Shown one piece after another: positions 45,739-55,243 of a stretch of 64,000 bases of DNA. The notes beneath the pieces were generated by a model. It was given only the letters and a program-made list of their open reading frames with translations. It was not told the DNA's origin and did not search any database. The translations under genes were made by a program, and so were the position numbers. The stretch is from Algoriphagus terrigena DSM 22685 (GTDB lineage Bacteria > Bacteroidota > Bacteroidia > Cytophagales > Cyclobacteriaceae), in NCBI RefSeq assembly GCF_000429445.1, contig NZ_KE386904.1, forward strand, positions 310,001-374,000, written 5' to 3'. Within the stretch, counting starts at the first letter, position 1; the number at the start of each line of letters is the position of its first letter.

Positions 45739-47373
45739 ATGAACAATACTTCCCTCCTTCTCGACCCATCGGACAATGTAGGAGTCGCGCTGTCAGATCT
45801 GGAACCAGGTCAAAAAGTCGCTCCCAATGGCGTAGAGCTTGAAATTCAGGAATTTGTAGCAGCAAAACACAAGTTTGCAATCCGGGATTTTCAGCCCGGT
45901 GAAGACATCCTGATGTACGGTACCATCGTGGGAGAAGCCACTCGGGCAATCCCGCTTGGCCACGCGATCACCCTGCAAAACATTCACCACAAAACACGCG
46001 AATACACCGCCAATCCCGGCCAGTTTACCTGGTCTGCACCGGATGTTTCCAAGTGGAGAGAAAGGACTTTCAACGGCTACCTAAGGACTGATAATCAGGT
46101 CGGTACAGCTAACTATTGGCTGGTACTTCCGATGGTTTTTTGTGAAAATACGAATGTGCTTCTCCTCAAGGAAGCCTTCGAAAATGCGCTGGGTTTCAGC
46201 ACTCCCAATCCCTACGAAGTCCAGATCAAAAACTTGATTTCTGGCGTCCAGGGCAAAAAAATTACGGAAACGGTTGCGGATAATTCCGTCCCTGCGGGCA
46301 GTCGAATTTTCGAGAATCTGGACGGAATCCGCTTCCTGACCCACGACCTCGGCTGCGGGGGTACCCGACACGATGCGGAGACGCTCTGCGCACTTCTCGC
46401 GGGCTACATCAACCATCCCAACGTCGCCGGTGCCACGGTCTTGAGTCTGGGTTGCCAAAATGCCCAATCCAGCATCTTGTTGGAAAAGCTTGCGCTCATC
46501 CAGAAAGGTCAGCCGAAGACCGTCATTATCTGCGATCAGCAGCAGGAAGGCACTACCGAGCAATTGATCCAAAAGGCAATCCGGGAGACATTCATTGGGT
46601 TGGTCGAAGCCAACAAGAACAAACGCCAGCCTGTCCCACTCAGCAAATTGGTCATCGGATTGGAATGCGGCGGATCGGACGGATTCTCCGGCATTTCAGC
46701 CAACCCAACCCTTGGACAAGTGTCGGACCTGGTAGTGGCCCTGGGTGGGTCCGCGATCCTTTCTGAGTTCCCTGAACTTTGCGGAGCGGAGCAAAACCTG
46801 ATCAACCGATGCGAAACCCAAGAGCTTGCGGACAAATTCATCCACCTCATGGAGACCTACAACGAAGCAGCAAAACGCGTCGGCAGTGGATTTGACATGA
46901 ATCCAAGCCCCGGCAATATCAAGGACGGGCTTCTGACGGATGCCATCAAATCCTGCGGAGCTGCCAAAAAAGGCGGAACTGCTCCGATCGTGGACATCCT
47001 GGATTATACAGAATACCTCAAAAATGCAGGATTGAATCTGTTATGTACTCCGGGAAACGATGTGGAAAGCACTACAGGTTTGGCGGGAAGCGGTGCAAAC
47101 GTAATACTGTTTACGACGGGACTGGGAACACCCACCGGCAATCCGGTGTGTCCGGTCATCAAAGTATCCACCAACACCAAGATGACCAACCGGATGTCAG
47201 ATATCATCGATTTCAATACCGGAACGATCATCTCCGGAGAAGATACATTGGAGACCTGCGGCGACAAGTTGCTGGAATTGGTCATCCAAGTGGCGAGCGG
47301 AGAAGTGACGACCAAAGCCGAAAAGAATAAAAACTACGATTTCATCCCTTGGAAGCGGGGCGTATCACTTTAA
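45739..47373 (+). CDS. uxaA: Altronate dehydratase
   Basis: 544 residues. An N-terminal SAF domain (about 1-95, with GVELEIQEFVAAKHKFAIRD and LGHAITLQNIH) is fused to the large UxaA/GarD catalytic domain. The latter has FNGYLRTDNQVGTANYWLV, LTHDLGCGG and LGCQNAQSS, with the conserved cysteines in CGGSDGFSG and LCTPGNDVESTTGLAGSG. It dehydrates altronate to 2-keto-3-deoxygluconate, the substrate of the kinase encoded divergently. Fe2+ dependence is known for the family. It is followed by a strong bidirectional terminator. Confidence 0.95.
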   Translation: MNNTSLLLDPSDNVGVALSDLEPGQKVAPNGVELEIQEFVAAKHKFAIRDFQPGEDILMYGTIVGEATRAIPLGHAITLQNIHHKTREYTANPGQFTWSAPDVSKWRERTFNGYLRTDNQVGTANYWLVLPMVFCENTNVLLLKEAFENALGFSTPNPYEVQIKNLISGVQGKKITETVADNSVPAGSRIFENLDGIRFLTHDLGCGGTRHDAETLCALLAGYINHPNVAGATVLSLGCQNAQSSILLEKLALIQKGQPKTVIICDQQQEGTTEQLIQKAIRETFIGLVEANKNKRQPVPLSKLVIGLECGGSDGFSGISANPTLGQVSDLVVALGGSAILSEFPELCGAEQNLINRCETQELADKFIHLMETYNEAAKRVGSGFDMNPSPGNIKDGLLTDAIKSCGAAKKGGTAPIVDILDYTEYLKNAGLNLLCTPGNDVESTTGLAGSGANVILFTTGLGTPTGNPVCPVIKVSTNTKMTNRMSDIIDFNTGTIISGEDTLETCGDKLLELVIQVASGEVTTKAEKNKNYDFIPWKRGVSL

Positions 47374-47378
47374 AAAGC

Positions 47379-47408
47379 AAAGAGCGGTCTTGAAGAAGAC
47401 CGCTCTTT
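47379..47408. terminator. Bidirectional terminator after uxaA
   Basis: AAAGAGCGGTCTT and AAGACCGCTCTTT form a perfect 13-bp stem with a 4-nt loop, 5 bp after the uxaA stop, with T-tails on both strands. It also serves the convergent lipoprotein gene. Confidence 0.9.
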
Positions 47409-47432
47409 TTAATCCATTTTAATCCGTCCTAA

Positions 47433-48089
47433 TCACTTAAAATAGATCTGCGCGGTAACAAGGGTTGTCCCCTTCCCATCTGCAGCTTGGACGTTTCCGG
47501 TTACGGAACCATGTCCTGTCGCGCCTGCAAACTTACCGGTGCCACCGACTACCTCCACATCAGCTTCAAAGGTGATGTTGCCGAGCTGGTCAAATGTCGC
47601 CTTGTTGGAGATATTATGGAACCAGATCGAGTTGCCCTTTCCGTCCGTTGTGATGGTACTTACAGTTTTTGAGCATTCTGCCAGCAGTCCCATCTCTATT
47701 CCCAAATCTGCAATCTCATCTCCGAAAAATTCAGAAACCGGAGCTGCGACAGTGTAGACCACCCCCTTTTCATCAGGAGCGCCTAGCGCGTATTGATTAA
47801 AGAAGGAATAGGCAATACCTAGATGCGTTGCGTTCCCCGTGCCAAAACCCGGAAAAGCATACGGCTTCGCAGGATCTGTGATACTTTGGTTTGAGAACTT
47901 CTCCATATAGACAACGCCATTAGGACTCTTTCTAAAACTTTCGTCCTGAGTAACGGCAGCTTCCAGCACCACTTCACTTTCGACCGCAGTTGCCTTCGCT
48001 TGAGGCATTTCCACCTCTGTCATACACGAGGACAAAATCAGCACACTGATCAGGCTAAGGCCTGAAAATTTAACGTAATTCTTTTTCAT
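47433..48089 (-). CDS. Lipoprotein, possible allene-oxide-cyclase-like barrel
   Basis: 218 residues. MKKNYVKFSGLSLISVLILSSC is a lipoprotein signal. The C-terminal part has VVGGTGKFAGATGHGSVTG followed by KGTTLVTAQIYF. This resembles the G-G-T-G-x-F-x-G-A-x-G segment of allene oxide cyclase-like or dirigent-like beta-barrels, but I cannot confirm the family. It sits between uxaA and uxaB on the opposite strand and may be unrelated to hexuronate metabolism. Periplasmic or surface location is expected. Confidence 0.7.
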   Translation of the reverse strand: MKKNYVKFSGLSLISVLILSSCMTEVEMPQAKATAVESEVVLEAAVTQDESFRKSPNGVVYMEKFSNQSITDPAKPYAFPGFGTGNATHLGIAYSFFNQYALGAPDEKGVVYTVAAPVSEFFGDEIADLGIEMGLLAECSKTVSTITTDGKGNSIWFHNISNKATFDQLGNITFEADVEVVGGTGKFAGATGHGSVTGNVQAADGKGTTLVTAQIYFK

Positions 48090-48522
48090 TGATTTATTTG
48101 ATTAGGGTGATTGTGTATTTCCAATATACATTAAACTAATCCGATCTATTTGTAGCTACTTCGATTAGTCGATCGGCTTCTAGTACCTTATTTTTTGTAC
48201 CTCATACCAATATAAATGCCAATAATACCAAATAAGAGCGGTTTGGCGCAAAATCAAAAAATTAGTCGCTCAAAAGATCAATTGTACCATTTATAGGTCA
48301 CTTTTTTGTAATAAAATCCAATTTTTAGATACATTATAATTGTGCCTATTTACATCGGCGAGTTCGTGCCAAGTCATCTCTGAGTCGGATCGCAAGACGC
48401 TCCGACGTGTAAATTCTGGTAATCTTCGTATTATCGTCCAAAACGACTCGCCCCCATCCTTCTCTCAAAAGGGAATGAGTCGCCGACATTATTTCAAAAT
48501 CAATAGAATCAAGACAACAACG
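48090..48522. other. Intergenic region with uxaB leader
   Basis: 433 bp divergent region. On the plus strand TTG (48306-48308), a 21-bp spacer and TACATTAT (48330-48337, 6 of 8) may form the uxaB promoter, giving a leader of about 180 nt. The frame upstream of the chosen uxaB start stays open for 61 codons but lacks family features. No terminator hairpin or riboswitch pattern was recognised. Confidence 0.35.
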
Positions 48523-49827
48523 ATGGCAACCCAAGACATCCAAATTCTTCAATTCGGTACTGGCAACTTCTTAAGGGCTTTTTTGGGATCAATGATCCAA
48601 GATCTAAATGACGCAGGCAATCCATTGAATATCTGTATCATACAATCCACTTCTGGCAACTCGATCGATAAACTTGCCGCGCAAAACTTCAACTATCACC
48701 TCTTGGTTGCGGGCTTCAAGGACGGTCAAGAGGTTGAAACTACCCGAAAGATCACCTGCGTCAAGGACGGTCTCAGACTGCCTGACGACGCGGAAAAGTT
48801 CTTCGAATTCAGCTCCTCGACCAGCGTAAAATGGTTGGTTTCGAACGTCACAGAAGCCGGTATGATCTGGAAAAATGAGGGCAAATTTGAAAAACTTGCG
48901 GAATCCTTTGCGGGCAGACTGACTCAGTGGCTTCACCGACGATTCCTGACAATCCCCCAAGCCGAAACCGTCGTTCTGCCCTGCGAACTGCTTCCCAACA
49001 ACGGAGATCTTCTAAAGGGTTTCGTGTTAGATCATGCAAAAGCTTGGAATATTTCAGCCAGTTTCAGCACGTGGATCGAGGAAAAAGTCACTTTCCTGAA
49101 CTCGCTGGTAGATCGAATTGTCCCGGGATTTCCGGCTCATCTTGATTTGGCGCTGAAAGAATCCGATCCCTTTTTGGTTCAGGCAGAGCCTTATGCGCTT
49201 TGGGCGATTCAGGGATCAGCATCCGAAAAATCCAACCTCCCATTTCTGGACAGTAAATCTGAAGTGATTTTGGCAGAAGACATCTCTGGCTATGCGCTGC
49301 GAAAAGTGCGGATTCTCAACGCCTCCCATACTGCCATGACCGGTCACGGAATGCTTAACGGAATCGAGACGGTTGGCGAGTGGATCGGAGATTCGGAGCG
49401 GGAACAATTCCTGAAAGAGATGATCGCTGAGGAGATCCTTCCTACGATGGATCTGGATCAGGCCGCATTGGCGAAGTACTCCGAAGAGGTCCTTGACCGC
49501 TTTAGAAATCCCTTTGTGTCCCACAAGCTGGGCGACATCTCTCTCAATAGCATCGCAAAACTAAAAAGCCGTCTGCTCCCCATCTTCGTTGATTTCCAAG
49601 CAAAAAAGGGCCATTTCCCAGCTAAATTGAGCAGGTGCCTGCTTTCCATGGTCTTGTTTTACCTGCGAAATCCTGATAAAATCAGAGACGGTCAGGAAGT
49701 GACAGCCTGGTTTGAATCCGTTCCCAACGATCAACCTGAACTGGAAAACTTGAAACTAGCGCTTGTTGAATGGCTCCAATTGGAGTGGAATCCAGAATTT
49801 GAATCAGCTTACAATAAACTGATTTAA
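48523..49827 (+). CDS. uxaB: Tagaturonate reductase
   Basis: 434 residues from the ATG at 48523 (MATQDIQILQFGTGNFLRAF), which places the NAD-binding GTGNFLRAF motif at the expected position; the open frame continues 61 codons upstream but those residues are unrelated. It is a mannitol dehydrogenase-fold oxidoreductase with VRILNASHTAMTGHGML, including the Lys/Asn/His catalytic region. It interconverts tagaturonate and altronate. It acts one step before UxaA. The isomerase UxaC needed for galacturonate entry is not in the window. Confidence 0.92.
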   Translation: MATQDIQILQFGTGNFLRAFLGSMIQDLNDAGNPLNICIIQSTSGNSIDKLAAQNFNYHLLVAGFKDGQEVETTRKITCVKDGLRLPDDAEKFFEFSSSTSVKWLVSNVTEAGMIWKNEGKFEKLAESFAGRLTQWLHRRFLTIPQAETVVLPCELLPNNGDLLKGFVLDHAKAWNISASFSTWIEEKVTFLNSLVDRIVPGFPAHLDLALKESDPFLVQAEPYALWAIQGSASEKSNLPFLDSKSEVILAEDISGYALRKVRILNASHTAMTGHGMLNGIETVGEWIGDSEREQFLKEMIAEEILPTMDLDQAALAKYSEEVLDRFRNPFVSHKLGDISLNSIAKLKSRLLPIFVDFQAKKGHFPAKLSRCLLSMVLFYLRNPDKIRDGQEVTAWFESVPNDQPELENLKLALVEWLQLEWNPEFESAYNKLI

Positions 49828-49846
49828 TAAAATAACAGTCAACAAG

Positions 49847-51235
49847 TTATTCAAATCCTAAACCAGCCGCATACCTTGTCTTTGCATAGGAAATCCTGAG
49901 TTTCGCGGCTAGTTCGTTGAGCGTCAGCCGAGAATCAAAGACTGAAACTTCCCGTGCATTGACAAGGAAAAGGCTTGATTCCCCGATTTCAAATCTGCGC
50001 ATCTCTCCGGTCAACAGCGCTTGCAGGCTTTTGACGTTTTCAGAAAAAGTGACAAGCTGCTGATTGACTACAGTCCAGTTGTTCAATTCGGATTCGAGTT
50101 TGGTCCTTAGCTGGACTTCTTTCAGATCCCTGGAATTCTCCTTAAAATCAATCTTGGCTTTGGCCAATCCGACTGCTCCCCGTGACTTTCTCCATAAAAG
50201 TGGCGTGTAAACCGACAAGCCCCATTTGTAATTGTTTTCATAAAACTGAGATTCGTCAAACTGGGAAAAGGACTCTGCCAGGAAATTATATTTCAACTTG
50301 ACTGTGGGGATGATCTGCTGGCCTTTGAGTCTGCGCTCCACATCAAGACTGGCCAATTCATAGTCGGTCAACAGCAGTTCCGGATGATTGGCAACTGCCG
50401 TCCGCAGCTCCTCCAAATCCGGTTTTAAGACAAACTCGTCAAACAGTCCCTCCGGAACGATCTCGTTTTCGAGGGCCATCGGACTTCCACCCTCATCCCA
50501 CAGGTAGGTGTTCAACTCCTGAGTGGTGGCAAAGTAGGTGTTTTCGGCAGTCTGCAACCGATACTGTCTGTTTAGCAACTGGGAAAAAGCTTCTACTGTA
50601 TCGATCGCCGCAAGATCACCCTGCTCAAAACTCGTTTTGACAGAATTGAAGCGAAATCTCGCGAGCTCCACTCCTTCCTTTAGCACACTGAGGTTTTCGT
50701 AAGCCAAAGCCCATCGCCAATACATGTCGGTTGCATCAAGATTCAATTCATTCAGGAGCTTTGCGCGCTCCACCTCACTGGCCTGCTGGTAGATTTGGGC
50801 TTTGCGCAGCGCAGCTCTTCTTTCATCCAAGATCAATCCCTGTCCCAGGTTGACGGAGGCTCCTGCCGAGAGCAAACCGCCTGACGGCCCGGTAGATTCG
50901 GGATTAAGGTAAGCTCCTGAATTCTGCTCAAAAGATCCATTCAGTTCGACTCCCATCCAGGTGGGAATGCTCACCCCGGCCTCACGCTTGTCGTAGTAGG
51001 TGGATTGTTTGTATTCTTTTTGGTCCAGATTTCCATAGATCAAAGGATCAAAACCGCCCCGAGCCTGCCTCACCTCCATCTGCCCCATGCGTAGGTTCAG
51101 TTCCGCCTGCGCCGAAACGGGATGATAAAGCCTCACCCACTCCATGTATTCTGCGTAGCTAAGTCTGAGGGCGTCCTGAGCATTCACAGAAAAAGAAAGG
51201 CAAATCGCCAAGAAAACCAGTTTCAGTTTTTTCAT
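49847..51235 (-). CDS. TolC-family outer membrane efflux protein
   Basis: 462 residues. Signal peptide (MKKLKLVFLAICLSFSVNAQ) and the long alpha-helical repeats of the outer membrane factor family (LRLSYAEYMEWVRLYHP, EVERAKLLNELNLDATDMYWRWALAYENL, TKLESELNNWTVVNQQLVTF). It forms the outer membrane channel of a tripartite exporter. The start overlaps the HlyD stop by 4 bp, so translation is coupled. It is the last gene of the TetR-ABC-HlyD-TolC run. Confidence 0.93.
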   Translation of the reverse strand: MKKLKLVFLAICLSFSVNAQDALRLSYAEYMEWVRLYHPVSAQAELNLRMGQMEVRQARGGFDPLIYGNLDQKEYKQSTYYDKREAGVSIPTWMGVELNGSFEQNSGAYLNPESTGPSGGLLSAGASVNLGQGLILDERRAALRKAQIYQQASEVERAKLLNELNLDATDMYWRWALAYENLSVLKEGVELARFRFNSVKTSFEQGDLAAIDTVEAFSQLLNRQYRLQTAENTYFATTQELNTYLWDEGGSPMALENEIVPEGLFDEFVLKPDLEELRTAVANHPELLLTDYELASLDVERRLKGQQIIPTVKLKYNFLAESFSQFDESQFYENNYKWGLSVYTPLLWRKSRGAVGLAKAKIDFKENSRDLKEVQLRTKLESELNNWTVVNQQLVTFSENVKSLQALLTGEMRRFEIGESSLFLVNAREVSVFDSRLTLNELAAKLRISYAKTRYAAGLGFE

Positions 51236-52584
51236 TTTTTGGAAGCTGCTTGATCTTTCTGTTCTCTGGTATAATAATCAGCCGGAAAACCATTGAGTTG
51301 GCGCCAGATTTCATACCAGACCGGCACGTTGTTGAGTATGGCGATTCCATCTGCGCCGGATCCCATTCGGAGCAAGTCCGGCCAGGCCTCTTCCTCAGGG
51401 TCTTCAATTACCAGTACTCGGTATTGATTACTTGGTCCGGCAAACTGGTCGATTGCGACCACTACTCCCCCGAATGTCCCATTGGATATTTGCGGCCATC
51501 CTGAGAATACAATCGCCGGCCAACCGTCGAAAATAAACCTGACTTTATTCCCCACTTTGATCAGGGGCAAATCCACCGGCTCGACATACATCTCGACAGC
51601 TAAATCAGCATTTGCCGGCACAATTTGGACGATTTGATCCCCTTCTTTGATGGTCTCACCGATCCCGACCTGGACGGCTTTGGCTATGTACCCATCCTGT
51701 GGGGCCAAAATATGCCTGTAACCAGTCCGTCGCTCGTAATTGGAATACTGGTTTTCAAGCTTGGTCGTACTTGCTTCCGCGTCAAACTGAGAGGACATCG
51801 CCGTGTACATGTCGGATTCGGCCTTAGCCAGTTTGTCCTTGAAATCGTTGTCTATCGCCTCCAGATCGATCCTGGCTGTGATCAGTTCGTTTTTGCTGCT
51901 CAAATAGCGGTTTTCTGAGGAAACCAATGCCGTTTGGACTTCCTGGAATTTGAGTTTTCGCCCTTCCAAATCAGTGAGAGATCTCAGGCCTTCGGCAAAG
52001 AGGTTTTCTGCCCGTTCGAGCTGGTATTTCCCGATATCAAAGTTTACTTTGGCCTGTTCCCATCCGATGCTATCCGACTGAACTTTCAGCTCGGCCATCC
52101 TGAGCTTATTTTCAGCCTGCTGAATCCGCAGGATGTTATTCTTTTTAAGTGCAGCAATTTGGTCCTGCAGTGCTTCTACCTTTCCTCCATAGGATTTGGC
52201 AGAAAGAGACTTGGCGTCTACCTGCATCTGGGTTCTGGGCAGAAGCAGAGAATCAAAGTATTCGTCTTTCACTTCTGAAATCCTCAAAATGGTATCTCCT
52301 TTAGCAACAAAATCCCCTTCTGCTACATACCAAGCCTCTATCCTGCCTGCCAATATCGAGTGGATTGTCTGTGGTCGTTGGTCTGGTCGAAGAGCCGTGA
52401 CATAGCCTTTGGATCTGATATTCTGGGTCCAAGGCAAAAAAAGCATGATAAATGCCACAATCAACAAGCCGGAAAGAATTCTGATTTTTCGCCGGCTTTC
52501 TTTGAGTGGTAAAGTCATGACCAGACTTCTGGATTCGTCAAAAGGAAGCGAATCGGGTATCTTAATGTTTGATATATTCAGCAT
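51232..52584 (-). CDS. HlyD-family membrane fusion protein
   Basis: 450 residues. One N-terminal membrane helix (about 35-51, LSGLLIVAFIMLFLPW), then a periplasmic part with a biotinyl-lipoyl domain (TIHSILAGRIEAWYVAEGDFVAKGDTILRI), a long coiled-coil hairpin (about 130-280) and a beta-barrel (GYIAKAVQVGIGETIKEGDQIVQI). It links the inner membrane transporter to TolC. It starts 11 bp after the ABC gene stop and its stop overlaps TolC. The order ABC-HlyD-TolC is that of type I-like export. Confidence 0.94.
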   Translation of the reverse strand: MLNISNIKIPDSLPFDESRSLVMTLPLKESRRKIRILSGLLIVAFIMLFLPWTQNIRSKGYVTALRPDQRPQTIHSILAGRIEAWYVAEGDFVAKGDTILRISEVKDEYFDSLLLPRTQMQVDAKSLSAKSYGGKVEALQDQIAALKKNNILRIQQAENKLRMAELKVQSDSIGWEQAKVNFDIGKYQLERAENLFAEGLRSLTDLEGRKLKFQEVQTALVSSENRYLSSKNELITARIDLEAIDNDFKDKLAKAESDMYTAMSSQFDAEASTTKLENQYSNYERRTGYRHILAPQDGYIAKAVQVGIGETIKEGDQIVQIVPANADLAVEMYVEPVDLPLIKVGNKVRFIFDGWPAIVFSGWPQISNGTFGGVVVAIDQFAGPSNQYRVLVIEDPEEEAWPDLLRMGSGADGIAILNNVPVWYEIWRQLNGFPADYYTREQKDQAASKK

Positions 52585-52595
52585 GACCTCAATCG

Positions 52596-54287
52596 TTAGC
52601 TATTTTTATATTCTTGGTAACTTCCTTGAAAAAGGATCTTTCCTTCGTCCATTACGATCACTTCATCTGCTCGCTGGAGGATTTCTTCGTCATACGCGAT
52701 CATCAGCAGGGTCCAGCTGCCTTTAAAGAGATAATCGATCACCCTGGTTTTGACCTCCGGATCCACATATTCGAGGACATTCTCCAAAATCAGTCCCTGA
52801 GGCTTACCCACTAATCCTCTGGCCAATAGAATCTTCTGGGCCAAGGATTTAGGAAGCCCCTTACCCTCCGGCTGAAGCATGGCATCCAAGCCCAGCGGCA
52901 GCCGGTACAAATAGTCTTTCAGCCCCACCAGATTCAGGATGTAGGTCAGTTGCCCCTCTTCAAAATCTCTTCCGAGCAGGATATTCTCTCTGATCGAGCC
53001 GTGAAAAATCTCCTGAAGCTCCAACGATCCACCCACCAATCCCCGATACTTCTCCAAGTTTATATACTCGAGAGAAAGGTCATTGACCGAAACAGTTCCT
53101 TCATATTCCTCATAAAGGCCCGAGAAAAGCGCCAAAAGTGTGCTCTTGCCACTCCCGCTTTTGCCTGTCACCACTACCTTCTTCCCCGCCTCGATCGTCA
53201 GGCTTACCCCTTTCAAAATAGGCTCATTGACATCCTTCGGTTGGAAAACCACATTTTCCATCCTGTATTTCAGACCATCCGGACCTGGCGTGATGACTTT
53301 TTCTGAAGGGCTGTGGTGCTCCATTTCCATGTCCATCACCTGACCGAGTTTCTCTACTGCTACCAGAGTATCATAGACAGTCTCCAGAGACAGGATGAGT
53401 TTTTCGACCGAATTGATCACCAACACGATGATCACTTCCGCAGCTACAAACTGCCCAATGGAAATCTGATCATTGATCAGCAACAAACTGCCTGCTATCA
53501 GCAAGCTCATGACGATGAACACTTTAAACCCGATCATCACTTTGTATTGAAAAATCAACACGGAGAAGTGCCTGGACCTGAATTCCACATATTTTTGGAT
53601 CAGTAGGTCTGCTCTCAGAATCGGAAGTCGGGTAGTGCCGGCCAACTTGAAGGAATTGAGCGTCCGGGCAACTTCCTCCAGCCAAAAAGCAGTTTGGTAT
53701 TTGTAGGTGGATTCTTTCAGTGCAGTCTCCATCCCCCGGGGACCGGAGAAGTAGAAGATAAGCACCAGAATACTGATCAGCACCAGTCCAAAAAAAATAA
53801 AAGTCGGATGATAGATCGCCAATAGAAGGAGGCCGAAAATCACCTGAAGCAAGGCCGCCGAAAAATCGATCAGGATCTTGGCAAGGCCCTTTTGCAGATT
53901 GACTGTATCGAAAAACCGGTTGACAATCTCAGGAGCGTACTGCCCATGCAGAATTTCTGTTTTCACCCGGGGAAGTCGATAGGCCAGCGAAAGACCGGAC
54001 TTCGAGAAAATCCGCTGCTGTAACTTCTCCATGATGTGCAGCTGGGATATCTGCAAAAAACCACTGAAAGCCACGCCCATCCCCACGATGATGACCAATA
54101 TCACCCAAGAGGTGCTGATCCTGCCTCCCAAGATAAAATTCAGGATTGCCTGAATCCCCAATGGCAGCGATAGTGTGACCAGTCCGTTGAGGATGGCATA
54201 AAAATAAATAGAGTAGACTTGTCTTTTTTCTTCCTTCAGCAAGCCAAAAAATCGCTTGAGCGGAGTCATTTCAGAATGGCTAGTCAT
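52596..54287 (-). CDS. ABC exporter with degenerate ATPase motifs
   Basis: 563 residues from the ATG at 54287; an upstream ATG at 54344 would add 19 residues overlapping the TetR gene. The membrane domain (about 20-310) has six helices, and no peptidase C39 domain is present. The nucleotide-binding domain (340-563) has an intact Walker A (GKSGSGKST, 375-383). However, the signature is LPKSL instead of LSGGQ, Walker B reads LILEN (Asp to Glu502, catalytic Glu to Asn503), and the switch His is Tyr532. Such a domain should hydrolyse ATP poorly as a homodimer. It may need a partner or may be a regulated or non-canonical exporter. Confidence 0.9.
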   Translation of the reverse strand: MTSHSEMTPLKRFFGLLKEEKRQVYSIYFYAILNGLVTLSLPLGIQAILNFILGGRISTSWVILVIIVGMGVAFSGFLQISQLHIMEKLQQRIFSKSGLSLAYRLPRVKTEILHGQYAPEIVNRFFDTVNLQKGLAKILIDFSAALLQVIFGLLLLAIYHPTFIFFGLVLISILVLIFYFSGPRGMETALKESTYKYQTAFWLEEVARTLNSFKLAGTTRLPILRADLLIQKYVEFRSRHFSVLIFQYKVMIGFKVFIVMSLLIAGSLLLINDQISIGQFVAAEVIIVLVINSVEKLILSLETVYDTLVAVEKLGQVMDMEMEHHSPSEKVITPGPDGLKYRMENVVFQPKDVNEPILKGVSLTIEAGKKVVVTGKSGSGKSTLLALFSGLYEEYEGTVSVNDLSLEYINLEKYRGLVGGSLELQEIFHGSIRENILLGRDFEEGQLTYILNLVGLKDYLYRLPLGLDAMLQPEGKGLPKSLAQKILLARGLVGKPQGLILENVLEYVDPEVKTRVIDYLFKGSWTLLMIAYDEEILQRADEVIVMDEGKILFQGSYQEYKNS

Positions 54288-54957
54288 TGGAGATGGTTTT
54301 AAATACGAGTTGGTAAAAAAACTGATACTGTTCGCTTCCTTCATGGGGCGTTTCTGTCATTCCGGGAAGATGGACAGCGTTGAAGGCCAGCAGCAAACTG
54401 GATTCCATTACACTGAATATGAGTGTCTTTGGGAACTTATATTCCGGTTTGATCTCCCGGATGATATTGGCAAGCCTATCTCCGAAGCGGTATATCTGGG
54501 CAAAAATTCCGGACTCATGTTCGCTATCCACTGACTTGGTCAAGTATCCCTTGATGGATTCGTTGATCACCAGTTTCCGAAGGAGCTTGGGGTCAAGAAA
54601 TTCATTTTCAAGGTAGGTCGGACCATCTACCATCAGCCGGATTCCGATGGCAAGCCGCTCTTCCGGGTCCTCGATATTCGAGCTGGCAAACACAAAATTG
54701 TGCTCCAACCAAGCCCAATACCAAGCGCTGAGATACAGTAGCAGTGCATGCTTGTTTTCAAAGTATCGATAGATCGCAGCCTCTGTCCTGCCGATTTTTT
54801 GAGCTAGTTTTTTGAAAGTGAAGAGCTCAAGGCCGATTTCGTGAACCAATTGTGCCCCTTCTTGGACAATCAATATCCCCAGTTCTGAACTGAAAGGCTC
54901 CTTGGAATAGAGTTTTGGGTTAACCTCAACGCGGATTTTTCTTAAGATGGATTCCAT
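54280..54957 (-). CDS. TetR/AcrR-family regulator
   Basis: 225 residues. N-terminal helix-turn-helix (about 25-75) with GAQLVHEIGLELFTFKKLAQKIGRTEAAIYRYFENKHALLLYL; the rest is a helical ligand domain with a hydrophobic core (WYWAWLEHNFVF). It overlaps the ABC gene start by 8 bp and is first in the exporter operon, so it most likely represses the operon and responds to the exported compound. No operator palindrome was convincing in the 286-bp region upstream. Confidence 0.93.
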   Translation of the reverse strand: MESILRKIRVEVNPKLYSKEPFSSELGILIVQEGAQLVHEIGLELFTFKKLAQKIGRTEAAIYRYFENKHALLLYLSAWYWAWLEHNFVFASSNIEDPEERLAIGIRLMVDGPTYLENEFLDPKLLRKLVINESIKGYLTKSVDSEHESGIFAQIYRFGDRLANIIREIKPEYKFPKTLIFSVMESSLLLAFNAVHLPGMTETPHEGSEQYQFFYQLVFKTISND

Positions 54958-55243
54958 TTACTCAAATAGAAGTATGAAATCACATAAACAGCCAATTCCT
55001 CAAAATGTTTGTAAAACTTCGATATCTGTTAGTAATCTTAACAAAAAAATAACTTTACTTCTCCGGCTTCAGTACCTCGGCGATCCGAATATCATTGCAA
55101 TCATGGTTAAGCGGGTTCATCCGCTACAAAGCTCCAGTCTATGCCCAAAGATATTTTGGCACATAGGACAAAGGAATAAAAACGTCCGAATTCAAATCCG
55201 CCAACCTGTCACGTTCAAGTCTGAAAAGCCCAAGGAAGCTAAT

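Noticed and set aside
49831-49851. AATAAC/GTTATT stem between uxaB and tolC as terminator
   Set aside because: Only 6 A/T-rich pairs and no T-run; too weak to call.
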